DNA from: Glycomyces algeriensis
GTDB taxonomy: Bacteria; Actinomycetota; Actinomycetes; Mycobacteriales; Micromonosporaceae
Assembly: GCF_027622855.1 (NCBI RefSeq)
Contig: NZ_JAPZVR010000001.1
Coordinates: forward strand, 455,282 to 511,104
Length of the DNA: 55,823 bases
Direction: 5' to 3'
The position numbers and the translations under genes were made by a program. The notes beneath the pieces are model-generated. The model saw only the letters and a program-made list of their open reading frames with translations. It did not search any database and was not told where the DNA came from. Positions 1-8,102 of the stretch are shown here, piece after piece. Numbering within the stretch: the first letter of the stretch is position 1; each line of letters opens with the position of its first letter.

Positions 1-45
1 GCCCGACCCACGCTCGTGTATCCCCCGCACACTGTGCCCGCCCGG

Positions 46-78
46 CCGCGGCCCCCGCCCGGGGCCCCTCGGCCGCGG
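46..78 (-). terminator. GC-rich hairpin after the PL26 gene
   Basis: The arms CCGCGGCC (46-53) and GGCCGCGG (71-78) are perfectly complementary and enclose a loop that itself contains GGGGCCCC. The hairpin begins just past the stop codon of the leftward lyase gene. There is no U-tract, which is common for terminators in high-GC actinobacteria. Nothing else is visible in bases 1-79. Confidence 0.45.
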
Positions 79-79
79 G

Positions 80-2815
80 CTACTCCTCGGGCGCGAAGTC
101 GCCGGCCAGGTGCAGGATCTGGATCGCGGCCAGTCCCCATTGGGCGATGTCGTTCGTGCCGCCGTTGGGCCACCAGGCGATCGGGTTGAGGGTGGTCTCG
201 ACGGCCTCGGTCTCGCGCGGCGTGTAGTCCGGCGCGTCCTTCGCGCCCCGGAACCGGTCCCAGGCGAGCCTGGCCTGCGACTCGTCCCCGGTCCGCTGGT
301 AGACGAACGCGTTCGCCCGCGTGTAGGAGTACAGGAACAGGTCGCCGAAGCGCCCGCCGTACTCGGCCTCCTGCTCCGCGCGGGTGGCGGTGTAGAAGCG
401 GGAGTACTTGAGCCAGTCCGCCTCGAACGCCGGCATGTCGATCTGCTGGATGAGCTCGGCGCAGATCTCGATGCGCCCGAAGGAGTTGCTGAGGTTGCTG
501 CGCTCGGTCACCGGGGTCTCGGCGATCGCGTACCGGCCGGTGTCGAGGTCGTACAGGGCCGAGCCCTGCGCGAACCCGTTCGGCTGCGCCGCAATGGTCT
601 CCATCGTGCCGAGCACCTTGTCGCGGCAGAACTCCCAGTCCGGGCCGCGCCGCTCCCACTCGGTGAGCCACGCGGCGGCGAGGGCCGCCCAGCTGGTGCC
701 GAACCCGATGTCGACCGCGTTCCGGTCGGGGCTCCACGGGTCCTCGGGAGAGCGGATCTTGCGGCCGGTGTCGAGGACGAGCGCGGTCTCCTCACTGCTC
801 GCGAGCATGTGGAGCATGTCGCCGGTGCGCTCGTCGGCGGTGAGGTAGTAGAAGTACCTGCGGTAGTTGGCGTTCGAGACGCGCACCTGCTTGGAGGAGT
901 CGCCCCAGTGCTGGACGCCGTGGCGCGTGCCGAGGCCCGCCCACTCGCCGATGTGGTAGCAGTTGACCTCGCTGGTCTTGCGGGTCATGGCCTCGGCGAA
1001 GCGGAACACCTCGGGCTTGTTGGTGTGCAGGTACGCCATCCAGAACCACTGGTCGGGGGAGATCTCGGAGTTGTCCCAGGCGTAGCCGCCGACGTCGTAG
1101 CGCCAGGTCTTGCGGTCGGTGTCCTTGGAGTGCATGAAGTCGCCGAAGTCCCAGAACCCGTACCAGTGCCGCTGGTCCTGCTCGGTGCGGTAGTGCTCGA
1201 ACAGGAAGTCCAGGGTGTCCTCGACGTCGGCCTTGACCGGGTGGGACCGGTCGACCGGCCCGAAGAGCCCGCCGAAGGCCCCGGCCGCGCTCATGTGCTC
1301 GGTGGGGGCGATGACCTGCGGCTGGGCGCGCACGACGTCGGCCATCGCGCCGAGCCGCTCGTGCGAGGGCGTGGATTCGGTGACCCAGAACTGGAGCTCG
1401 GTGGTGCGGGCGGCGCCGTAGGGGGTGCCGAAGCCGGGTTCGTAGTCCTCGTAGGTGATCTCGAGGGCGTCGAGCTGCTTCGGATAGGTGTCCTGGCCGA
1501 GCCCGTCGTGGTAGAACCGCGTGTCCATCGGCTGCGCCTCGGGGGACCACATCCACACGGTCACCGTCGCCTCGTCGGTGTGGGCGCCGCGGATGTCGAG
1601 CCCGGTGGGGTGGCGCTGCCAGAAGTCCTTCATGCCGAATCCGAACCCGCCGGAGGGCCCGCCCACGTACCCGAATCCGGAGGCGCGGCGGCCCTGGTCC
1701 ACGGGCACCCAGCCGTGGCCGTCCTTGGTGCGCTTCTTGACCGCGTACCCCTCGCTGTTGAGCTGCGCGAGCGAGTAGTCGCCCCAGTTCGGGATCCAGT
1801 GGAGACGGGTCGTGACCCGTTGGTCCCAAGTGGAGGGATCAGGGAGCGGCTGCCCCGCGATCTGGGCGGCGCGCACGGCCGCGCCGGGGTCGCGCCGCAG
1901 CCCCGTGATGCCCTTGACGGCCTCGGTGAGCTGGCCGTGGCCCTCGCCCACGAACCGCACGTGCCGGTCGTAGTGCTCGTCGGTGAGCATCACCTTGAAG
2001 CGCACGCCGAGGCCGGCGATGAAGGCGTCGTCGCCGTCGGAGTCGTAGACGAAGGTGTGGACCATGCGGAAGGACTCGCCGCCGGCGTAGAAGTAGAGGC
2101 GCACGGTGAACGGCAGCCAGGTGTCCCCGCGGCTCTTGCGGTGCGTGCCTTGGACCTTGACGACGGCGCGCACGGGGCCGTCCTGCTCGACGACGACCTC
2201 GTCGATGTCGCTGGTGTACCGGTCGCGGCTGACCGAGCCGGTCTCGGGGTCGGGGGCCTCGTCCTGGGTGATGTTGACGAGGTGCCCGCCCTTGACGAGG
2301 GTGCGGTCCCCGCGCTTGATGTGCTTGACGAGGTCGGTGCCGCTCTTGCCGATCCGGGCGGTGATGACGCCCGTGTTGACGTCGATGTGCTTCTTGGACT
2401 CCGAGACGGTGACGGCGAACGCGGGGGCCGCGGGCTCCCCGGCGGTGAGCGTGAAGGTCTCAGCGGTCGCGGCCGGGCCGACGGCGTGGGCGGTCCACTT
2501 CAGGGAGCCGTCCGGCCAGTAGGCGAGCGGCCAGGTCTGGACGGGCACCGTGGCGCCGTCGTCGGCGGTGAGCTTGAACTGCTGGTCCTCGGGGAACCGG
2601 CCCCGGCCCCAGGGCACGCCCCAGGTCGAGCCGGGGGACTCGGCCGGCCGGCCTTCGAGCCAGCGCAGCTGGACCGAGTCGGGGCCCTCGCCGGTGTCGG
2701 TCTGCGCGTGGGCGGGTGCGGATTCGAAGAGCGCGGCGGCCGCCGCGACTCCAGCGGTGGTGGCGAGGACGCCGCGGCGGCTGACGCCGTGCGGTTGCGT
2801 GGCGGGGCTGGTCAA
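80..2815 (-). CDS. Secreted exo-rhamnogalacturonan lyase-like protein, PL26 (PcRGLX/YetA type)
   Basis: Predicted secreted polysaccharide lyase of 911 aa that should release unsaturated disaccharides from rhamnogalacturonan-I. I chose the TTG start at 2815 because GGAGGAA lies just upstream; the frame is open back to 2908 but has no better ribosome site. The N-terminus carries SRRGVLA followed by an Ala-rich hydrophobic stretch ending APAHAQ, a Tat signal peptide. The mature protein begins with VQLRWLEGRP and GSTWGVPWGRGRF, which are hallmarks of the RIFT-barrel N-domain of PcRGLX/YetA proteins. The C-terminal half is helical and fits the alpha/alpha toroid of this family. An operator shared with the sugar-binding protein gene sits in the promoter. 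Family assignment is good; activity is inferred from PcRGLX. Confidence 0.8.
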   Translation of the reverse strand: MTSPATQPHGVSRRGVLATTAGVAAAAALFESAPAHAQTDTGEGPDSVQLRWLEGRPAESPGSTWGVPWGRGRFPEDQQFKLTADDGATVPVQTWPLAYWPDGSLKWTAHAVGPAATAETFTLTAGEPAAPAFAVTVSESKKHIDVNTGVITARIGKSGTDLVKHIKRGDRTLVKGGHLVNITQDEAPDPETGSVSRDRYTSDIDEVVVEQDGPVRAVVKVQGTHRKSRGDTWLPFTVRLYFYAGGESFRMVHTFVYDSDGDDAFIAGLGVRFKVMLTDEHYDRHVRFVGEGHGQLTEAVKGITGLRRDPGAAVRAAQIAGQPLPDPSTWDQRVTTRLHWIPNWGDYSLAQLNSEGYAVKKRTKDGHGWVPVDQGRRASGFGYVGGPSGGFGFGMKDFWQRHPTGLDIRGAHTDEATVTVWMWSPEAQPMDTRFYHDGLGQDTYPKQLDALEITYEDYEPGFGTPYGAARTTELQFWVTESTPSHERLGAMADVVRAQPQVIAPTEHMSAAGAFGGLFGPVDRSHPVKADVEDTLDFLFEHYRTEQDQRHWYGFWDFGDFMHSKDTDRKTWRYDVGGYAWDNSEISPDQWFWMAYLHTNKPEVFRFAEAMTRKTSEVNCYHIGEWAGLGTRHGVQHWGDSSKQVRVSNANYRRYFYYLTADERTGDMLHMLASSEETALVLDTGRKIRSPEDPWSPDRNAVDIGFGTSWAALAAAWLTEWERRGPDWEFCRDKVLGTMETIAAQPNGFAQGSALYDLDTGRYAIAETPVTERSNLSNSFGRIEICAELIQQIDMPAFEADWLKYSRFYTATRAEQEAEYGGRFGDLFLYSYTRANAFVYQRTGDESQARLAWDRFRGAKDAPDYTPRETEAVETTLNPIAWWPNGGTNDIAQWGLAAIQILHLAGDFAPEE

Positions 2816-2848
2816 GGTTCCTCCAAGGGGATGGGGTGCGCCGGGGAC

Positions 2849-2864
2849 GTTTAATCGTTTTAAC
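2849..2864. promoter_or_regulatory. LacI-type operator, copy 1
   Basis: On the minus strand this reads GTTAAAACGATTAAAC, a near-palindrome centred on CG as expected for LacI-family operators. It differs by one base from the site at 6656-6671. It lies 11 nt downstream of the predicted -10 box of the PL26 gene, a position suited to repression. Confidence 0.75.
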
Positions 2865-2875
2865 TCAGGGGGTTC

Positions 2876-2904
2876 AATATAGTCATGCGTCAATGTATAG
2901 TCAA
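2876..2904 (-). promoter_or_regulatory. Sigma-70-type promoter of the PL26 gene
   Basis: Reading leftward, the -35 box TTGACT (2904-2899) is followed by a 17-bp spacer and the -10 box TATATT (2881-2876). This is close to consensus in an otherwise GC-rich region, and the LacI-type operator follows directly downstream. Confidence 0.7.
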
Positions 2905-2995
2905 GCATTCAAAGAAGCGCCTAGAACCGGCCTGATCACTGCAAGTCGACCGGCGTGCAGGCGCTTGCCATCCAACCGGCATACTTGGAGCAGTC

Positions 2996-4846
2996 ATGGA
3001 AACGTTTACGCGGGTTCGGGTCGTGGGGGCGGTGGTCGGCCTCCTGGTCGCCTCCGCCGGCTTCGCCCTGGGCACCACCGCCACCCACGCCGAGACCACG
3101 GCGCAGCAGCTCGACGCCGAGCAGGCCCTCCGCCCCATGGAGGACCTCGGCCGCGGCGTCGTCGCCGTCCGGTCCGGCAGCGCCGGCGTCCTCGTCAGCT
3201 GGCGCCTCCTCGGGCTCGACCCGAACGGCACCGGCTTCAACGTCTACCGCTCCACCGCGGGCGGCGCCTGGACCAAGCTCAACGGCTCGCCCCTCACCGG
3301 CGGCACGAACTACACCGACACCACCGCGAACCTCGCGCAGGCCAACGCCTACCGGGTCACCGCCGTCACCGGCGGCGCCGAGCAGGCGCCGAGCACCGCG
3401 TTCACCTTGAGCGCCAACCACGCCGAGGAACCGGTGGTCCGCGTGCCGCTGCGCCCCGGCGGCCCCGTCAAGTTCACCTGGACCGGCGACCTCGACGGCG
3501 ACGGCGCGTACGACTACGTGGTCGACCGACAGACCTCGCCCCAGTCCATCGAGGCCTACAAGAGCGACGGCACCTTCCTCTGGGAGGTCGACCTGGGCCC
3601 CAACAGCACCAACCAGGACAACATCGAACCCGGCTCCGCCACCATCGACGTCGGCCACAACGACGGCGTCACGGTCTACGACTTCAACATGGACGGCCGC
3701 GCCGAAGTCGCCCTCAAGATCGCTGACGGCGTGACCTTCGGCGACGGCGCGACCTGGACCCACGCCGACGACAACCGCCAGTTCATGGCCATCCTCGACG
3801 GCCAGACCGGCGCCCTGCGCAACTGGTCCGCCGTCCCCACCGACTACCTCGCGGACGGCCCGCTCGCCGCCCGCTTCGGCGTCGGGTACCTCGACGGCGT
3901 CACCCCGAGCCTGGTCGCGTTCATGAAGAACCGCAAGGACGACGGCTCCTTCAACCTCATGATCGCCGCCTGGAACTGGAGCGGCTCGAACCTCACCCAG
4001 AAATGGAAGTGGCTGCGCGGGAGCACGAACGCCCCCGACGGCCACAACACCCGCATCGTCGACGTCAACGGCGACGGCAAGGACGAAGTGGCCGAGATCG
4101 GCTTCGTCCTCAACGGCGACGGCACCCTCCGCTACTCGCTCGCGAGCCAGGGCGTCATCCACGGCGACCGGTTCCACATCGCCGACATCGACCCCGCCCG
4201 CCCCGGCCTCGAAGGCTACGGCGTCCAGCAGAACAACCCCAGCGGCCTGCGCGAGTACTACTACGACGCGAGCACCGGCCAGATGATCTGGAAGCACACC
4301 CTCAGCGGCACCGCCGACGTCGGCCGCGGCATGGCCGGCGACGTCGACCCGCGCTTCCCGGGCATGGAGGTCTGGTCCTTCGACGGCCTCTACAACGCGT
4401 CCCAGAACAAGCTCACCGAACCGGACGCGTCCCTGCGCCCCTGGCCGCAGCTCGGCCTCTGGTGGGACGGCGACCTCACCATGGAACTGCTCAACGCCGG
4501 CAAGATCGAGGAGTGGGACCCGCTCAACCCGACCCCCACCGGCAGCCTGCCCCGCATCGAGAGCACCTGGAACCACGGGGCCGTCACCGCCGCCCAGAGC
4601 GGCCCGACCCTCGTCGGCGACCTCTTCGGCGACTGGCGCGAAGAGGTCGTCTACACCAACGCCGCCTACGACCAGCTCATCATCTTCACCACCGACAAAC
4701 CCACCTCCACCAGGCTCTACACGCTGGCCCACAACCCGGCCTACCGCAACGCCATGACCCTCCACGGGTACATGCAGTCCCACCACGTCGACTACTTCCT
4801 CGGCGCGGGCATGACCACCCCGCCCGCGCCGCGCATCACCTACTGA
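2996..4846 (+). CDS. Secreted rhamnogalacturonan lyase, PL11 (YesW/YesX type)
   Basis: 616-aa secreted lyase of polysaccharide lyase family 11 that cleaves the alternating rhamnose-galacturonate backbone by beta-elimination. The start is ATG with GGAG 8 nt upstream. Residues 1-33 form a Sec signal peptide (charged start, hydrophobic core, THAET cleavage region). An FN3-like N-domain (about 45-135: PMEDLGRGVVAVR, GFNVYRS) precedes the eight-bladed propeller, which has Ca-binding aspartate clusters such as GDLDGDGAYDYV and VDVNGDGKDEVAEIG and the family motif DGHNTRI. Length and domain order match PL11. It is transcribed divergently from the PL26 gene, and the two together would degrade rhamnogalacturonan-I outside the cell. 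Confidence 0.93.
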   Translation: METFTRVRVVGAVVGLLVASAGFALGTTATHAETTAQQLDAEQALRPMEDLGRGVVAVRSGSAGVLVSWRLLGLDPNGTGFNVYRSTAGGAWTKLNGSPLTGGTNYTDTTANLAQANAYRVTAVTGGAEQAPSTAFTLSANHAEEPVVRVPLRPGGPVKFTWTGDLDGDGAYDYVVDRQTSPQSIEAYKSDGTFLWEVDLGPNSTNQDNIEPGSATIDVGHNDGVTVYDFNMDGRAEVALKIADGVTFGDGATWTHADDNRQFMAILDGQTGALRNWSAVPTDYLADGPLAARFGVGYLDGVTPSLVAFMKNRKDDGSFNLMIAAWNWSGSNLTQKWKWLRGSTNAPDGHNTRIVDVNGDGKDEVAEIGFVLNGDGTLRYSLASQGVIHGDRFHIADIDPARPGLEGYGVQQNNPSGLREYYYDASTGQMIWKHTLSGTADVGRGMAGDVDPRFPGMEVWSFDGLYNASQNKLTEPDASLRPWPQLGLWWDGDLTMELLNAGKIEEWDPLNPTPTGSLPRIESTWNHGAVTAAQSGPTLVGDLFGDWREEVVYTNAAYDQLIIFTTDKPTSTRLYTLAHNPAYRNAMTLHGYMQSHHVDYFLGAGMTTPPAPRITY

Positions 4847-4852
4847 CCGCCC

Positions 4853-4879
4853 GGCGGGGCCGCCCCGGGCGGCCCCGCC
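4853..4879 (+). terminator. Perfect 12-bp hairpin after the PL11 gene
   Basis: Arms GGCGGGGCCGCC (4853-4864) and GGCGGCCCCGCC (4868-4879) with a 3-nt loop, beginning 7 nt past the stop codon. The downstream DUF2264 gene starts only 26 nt later and shows no separate promoter, so this may be a partial terminator or an mRNA-stabilising stem. Confidence 0.6.
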
Positions 4880-4904
4880 CCCATGAACCGATAGCGAGTG
4901 CTCT

Positions 4905-6596
4905 GTGACCTCCCCATTGCGGGCCTTCGGGCCGCTCGAACCGACCTTCACCGGCTGGCGGGAAGCGGCGGCGGCCCTCGGCCGGCCCGCCGTCGACCTC
5001 GCCGCCCGCGGGCCGGACGCGATGCCGGTGACCATGTCGAACCACTCCCACGAGGAGAACTGGTTCGAACTGCTCACCCGCCCGCTCTGGGGCCTCGCCC
5101 CCGCGAAGGACGCCGTGCCGCGGGACCTCTGGCACACGCTCGCAGGCACCCTGGCCCGCGCCCTCGACCCCGCCGACGACTGGTACATCGGCGACGCCGG
5201 CCCCCGCAACCAGCGGTGCGTCGAGTCCGCCGCCGTCGGCTGGGGCCTCGTGCTGGCCCCCGAACTCCTCTGGGACCCGCTGGCGCCCAAGGCCAAGGAC
5301 AAGGTCGCCGCCTGGCTCTCCCAGGCCTACGAGACCGAGGTCATCGACAGCAACTGGCGGTTCTTCCCCGTCCTCGCCGGCCACGGCCTCGACGCCGTCG
5401 GCGTCGAACGCGACCCCGCGATCGCCGACGCGCACCTCAAACGCCTGGGGGAGTTCTACCTCGGCGACGGCGTCTTCGAGGACGGCCCGGGCAACCGGGT
5501 CGACTACTACAACCCCTTCGCCTTCCACACCTACGGCCTGCTCCACTACCGGATCTCGGGCGACGACCGCTTCGTCGCACCCGCCGCGGCCTTCGCCGGG
5601 CGGTTCCGATCCTGGTTCGCCGCGGACGGCGCGGCCGTCCCCTATGGACGAAGTCTCGGCTACCGGTTCGCCCAGGGCTCCCTGTGGGGCGCGCTGGCCG
5701 CCGCCGATGTGGAGGCGGTGCCGTGGGCCGAGGCTGCGGGGTTCAGCCGCCGCCACCTCCAGTGGTGGTGGGACAAGCCGATCCTCGAGCCCGACGGGCG
5801 CCTCAGCGTCGGCTACGGCTACCCGAACGACGCCCTGGTCGAGCAGTACCTGACGGCCGGTTCGCCCTGGTGGGCGACGAAGGTGTTCACCGGGCTGCTC
5901 GCCGGCCCCGCCCACCCGTTCTGGACCGCCGAGGCGGCCCTGCCGGGACCGTTGAGCGAACCGCACCCGCCCGCACGCGCGGTCCACGTGCGCGACACCG
6001 GCGGCCATGTGACCCGCCTGAACGGGCAGGCGTGGCGGCCGATGATGCGCGGCGGCAAGGACACGTACGGCCGCCTCGCGTACTCCTCGCTCGCCGGGTT
6101 CTCGCACTCGGTGGACGGGCCCGGCCTCGAAGCCGCCGCTCCCGATGGGGCCCTGGTGTTCTCGGAGGACGGGCGGCACTGGCGCGGCCGCGAGGACTCC
6201 GACGACGGCGTCGTGCGCGCCGACGGCACGGTCGTGATCACCTGGCGGCCTTGGGGGGACGTCACCGTCACGACCACGCTGGAAGGCGCGCGCGACGGCT
6301 GGCACTCCCGCACGCACGAGATCGCGACCGCGCGCCGGCTCCACACCGGCGAAGGCGGCTGGTGCGTCCCGCAGCGCGGCCACGAGGCGGCGGTCGCGAA
6401 CGACCGCATCGCCGTGGTCTCCCAAGGGATCCGCAGCGAGCTCGTGGACGACGGCGCCAACCGCTGCGCCGGGCTGATCGCGCCGATGCCCGGCACCCAC
6501 CTGTACTGGCCCGCAACGGTGCTGCCCGTGCTCACCGGCGTGCTCGAACCCGGCCGGCACGTGCTCCGCGCCCGGATCTTCGCAGGGAACGACTGA
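4905..6596 (+). CDS. DUF2264 domain protein of the rhamnogalacturonan locus
   Basis: 563-aa cytoplasmic protein (no signal peptide) that aligns throughout with DUF2264. Typical family segments are NHSHEENWFELLTRPLWGL near residue 45, DDWYIGDAGPRNQRCVE near 90 and DSNWRFFPVL near 145. The family has a helical N-terminal (alpha/alpha barrel-like) domain and a beta-rich C-terminal domain, and it is repeatedly found in pectin and arabinogalactan loci; I recall related proteins being assigned glucuronidase-type glycoside hydrolase activity, but cannot verify that here. It starts at GTG, 58 nt after the PL11 stop, and is probably co-transcribed. A likely role is trimming imported uronate-containing oligosaccharides. 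Confidence 0.8.
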   Translation: MTSPLRAFGPLEPTFTGWREAAAALGRPAVDLAARGPDAMPVTMSNHSHEENWFELLTRPLWGLAPAKDAVPRDLWHTLAGTLARALDPADDWYIGDAGPRNQRCVESAAVGWGLVLAPELLWDPLAPKAKDKVAAWLSQAYETEVIDSNWRFFPVLAGHGLDAVGVERDPAIADAHLKRLGEFYLGDGVFEDGPGNRVDYYNPFAFHTYGLLHYRISGDDRFVAPAAAFAGRFRSWFAADGAAVPYGRSLGYRFAQGSLWGALAAADVEAVPWAEAAGFSRRHLQWWWDKPILEPDGRLSVGYGYPNDALVEQYLTAGSPWWATKVFTGLLAGPAHPFWTAEAALPGPLSEPHPPARAVHVRDTGGHVTRLNGQAWRPMMRGGKDTYGRLAYSSLAGFSHSVDGPGLEAAAPDGALVFSEDGRHWRGREDSDDGVVRADGTVVITWRPWGDVTVTTTLEGARDGWHSRTHEIATARRLHTGEGGWCVPQRGHEAAVANDRIAVVSQGIRSELVDDGANRCAGLIAPMPGTHLYWPATVLPVLTGVLEPGRHVLRARIFAGND

Positions 6597-6613
6597 ATCG
6601 CCGCCGAAGCGTC

Positions 6614-6643
6614 TTGACAGCCTCGGAAAGCGCGTTCTAAGGT
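6614..6643 (+). promoter_or_regulatory. Promoter of the sugar-binding lipoprotein gene
   Basis: The -35 box TTGACA (6614-6619) is a consensus match, followed by an 18-bp spacer and the -10 box TAAGGT (6638-6643). The LacI-type operator at 6656 starts 12 nt after the -10 box, the same geometry as at the PL26 promoter. Confidence 0.7.
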
Positions 6644-6655
6644 GACACAGCAAAA

Positions 6656-6671
6656 GTTAAAACGATTTAAC
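6656..6671. promoter_or_regulatory. LacI-type operator, copy 2
   Basis: GTTAAAACGATTTAAC is a near-perfect CG-centred palindrome, 15 of 16 bases identical to the site at 2849-2864. It covers the expected transcription start of the solute-binding protein gene. It links the transporter protein and the extracellular lyase to one regulator, most simply the LacI protein encoded at 8996. Confidence 0.78.
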
Positions 6672-6726
6672 AACCGGGCGCGACCCCCTCCCCGCCCTTC
6701 CCCTCACCACCTGAAGGAGTGCATCA

Positions 6727-8019
6727 ATGTCGATCCACAATCCCCTCCGCCGCCGGAGCCTCCTCGCCGGCGCGACCGCCGCCGCGGCGCTCGGCGCGAC
6801 GGCCGCGTGCGGCGACGACGCCCCCGCCGGGACCGCCGAGGACCCGGTCGAGATCGGCTTCGAATGGTGGGGCGACGACGCCCGCGCCGAGGTCACCCGG
6901 CAGGCCGTCGAGCTCTTCATGCAGAAGAACGAAGGCATCAAGGTCCGCACCAACTTCGCCGACTACCCGGCCTACTGGGAGAGCCTGACCGGCCGCATGG
7001 CCTCGCGCGACCTCCCCGACGTGTTCCAGATGGACTACCCGCGCCTGCGCCAGTTCGGCGCCACCGGGATGCTGCTGCCGCTCGACGGCGTGGTCGCGAC
7101 CGACGACTTCCGCGACGGCGTGCTCGACACCGCGAAACTGGACGGCAAACTCGTCGCCGTCCCGGTGGGCAGCAACATGTTCGGCGTCATCTACCGGCCT
7201 GACTGGTTCGCGGAGCACGGCATCGCGGTCCCCGAGGCCGGGTACTCGTGGGAGGACTACGGGCGGCTCATCGCCCAGGCCACCACCGCGCTCGGCGAGG
7301 ACAAGTGGGGCGGCAGCGACTGGGCCGGCTCGTACCTGCTCATGGAGTTGTGGCTGCGCCAGCAGGGCGCCGCGTTCTACGCCGACGACGCCGCGAGCCT
7401 GGCCTTCACGCAGGAGCAGCTCGTCACCTGGTGGTCCTCGACCACCGAGCTCGTGGCCTCGGGCGCGATGCCCCCGCCGGACGTCGTCGCCGAGGCCACC
7501 GCGCCCGGCGTCGCCGGCGGCGTGATGGCCACCGAGCTGCGGTGGGACACCGCGATGAGCGGCTACTGGGCGGCCGTGTCCGACGGCGGCGGCACCCTCG
7601 CCCTCGCCCCGCCGCCCTCCGCGGACCCGGACAACCTCGCGCTGCACCTGCGCCCGTCCGTGCAGTTCGTGATCGCCGCGAACTCCGAGTTCCCCGAGCA
7701 GAGCGCCAAGCTCATCGAGTTCCTGCTCTCCGACCCCGAGGCCGCCGCGATCCTCGGCACCAACCGCGGCATCCCCTCGACCAAGACCGGCCTGGACAGC
7801 GTGGAGATCGACGAGGCCTCGCAGATCGTGCTCGACTACGAGGCCTCCGTCGAGCAGTACCTCATCGAGGCCCCGGTGGTGCCCCCGGCCGCCGCCGGCG
7901 CCATCGAGGCCAAGTTCACCGAGATCTACGGCCAGGTCCAGTACGCGCAGATGACCCCGGCCGAGGCCGCCGACCTCTTCTTCACCGAGGCCGAGACCCT
8001 GTTCCAGAGCGAGCAGTAG
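6727..8019 (+). CDS. Family 1 extracellular sugar-binding lipoprotein
   Basis: 430-aa ABC-transporter substrate-binding lipoprotein. GGAG lies upstream of the ATG. The N-terminus has RRRSLLAG (Tat-like twin arginine) and a hydrophobic run ending in a lipobox with cysteine (GATAACGDD). The mature protein shows the type 1 SBP pattern: FEWWGDDARAEVTRQAVELF, then YWESLTGRMAS and PDVFQMDYPRLRQF. No permease or ATPase gene is adjacent, so it must work with membrane components encoded elsewhere, possibly the LplBC-type pair at 26.6-28.5 kb. The operator in its promoter suggests a rhamnogalacturonan-derived oligosaccharide as ligand, which is inferred from context. Confidence 0.88.
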   Translation: MSIHNPLRRRSLLAGATAAAALGATAACGDDAPAGTAEDPVEIGFEWWGDDARAEVTRQAVELFMQKNEGIKVRTNFADYPAYWESLTGRMASRDLPDVFQMDYPRLRQFGATGMLLPLDGVVATDDFRDGVLDTAKLDGKLVAVPVGSNMFGVIYRPDWFAEHGIAVPEAGYSWEDYGRLIAQATTALGEDKWGGSDWAGSYLLMELWLRQQGAAFYADDAASLAFTQEQLVTWWSSTTELVASGAMPPPDVVAEATAPGVAGGVMATELRWDTAMSGYWAAVSDGGGTLALAPPPSADPDNLALHLRPSVQFVIAANSEFPEQSAKLIEFLLSDPEAAAILGTNRGIPSTKTGLDSVEIDEASQIVLDYEASVEQYLIEAPVVPPAAAGAIEAKFTEIYGQVQYAQMTPAEAADLFFTEAETLFQSEQ

Positions 8020-8029
8020 CAGCACCGCG

Positions 8030-8057
8030 GGGGAGCGGCCCGCCGAGGCCGCTCCCC
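8030..8057 (+). terminator. Hairpin terminator after the sugar-binding protein gene
   Basis: GGGGAGCGGCC (8030-8040) and GGCCGCTCCCC (8047-8057) form an 11-bp stem with a 6-nt loop, 10 nt past the stop codon. It separates this gene from the SDR, which has its own promoter. Confidence 0.7.
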
Positions 8058-8090
8058 ACTCCCGTTCCCGCTGGGCGCGTGCCGGATCGC

Positions 8091-8096
8091 TAGACT
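8091..8096 (+). promoter_or_regulatory. -10 box of a leaderless SDR transcript
   Basis: TAGACT ends exactly 6 nt before the ATG at 8103 and no Shine-Dalgarno sequence is present. This TANNNT-N6-start arrangement recurs at several genes in the window and is typical of leaderless actinobacterial mRNAs. Confidence 0.55.
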
Positions 8097-8102
8097 CGCC
8101 CG

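Noticed and set aside
110..2854. A 914-codon open frame on the plus strand and similar long frames opposite other genes
   Set aside because: It is antisense to the PL26 lyase, is rich in Gly/Val/Arg/Leu without domains, and arises because stop codons are rare opposite GC-rich genes.
2936..5302. A 788-codon minus-strand frame opposite the PL11 gene
   Set aside because: It is antisense to the well-supported PL11 lyase and DUF2264 start and shows only repetitive Gly/Ala/Val/Asp sequence.
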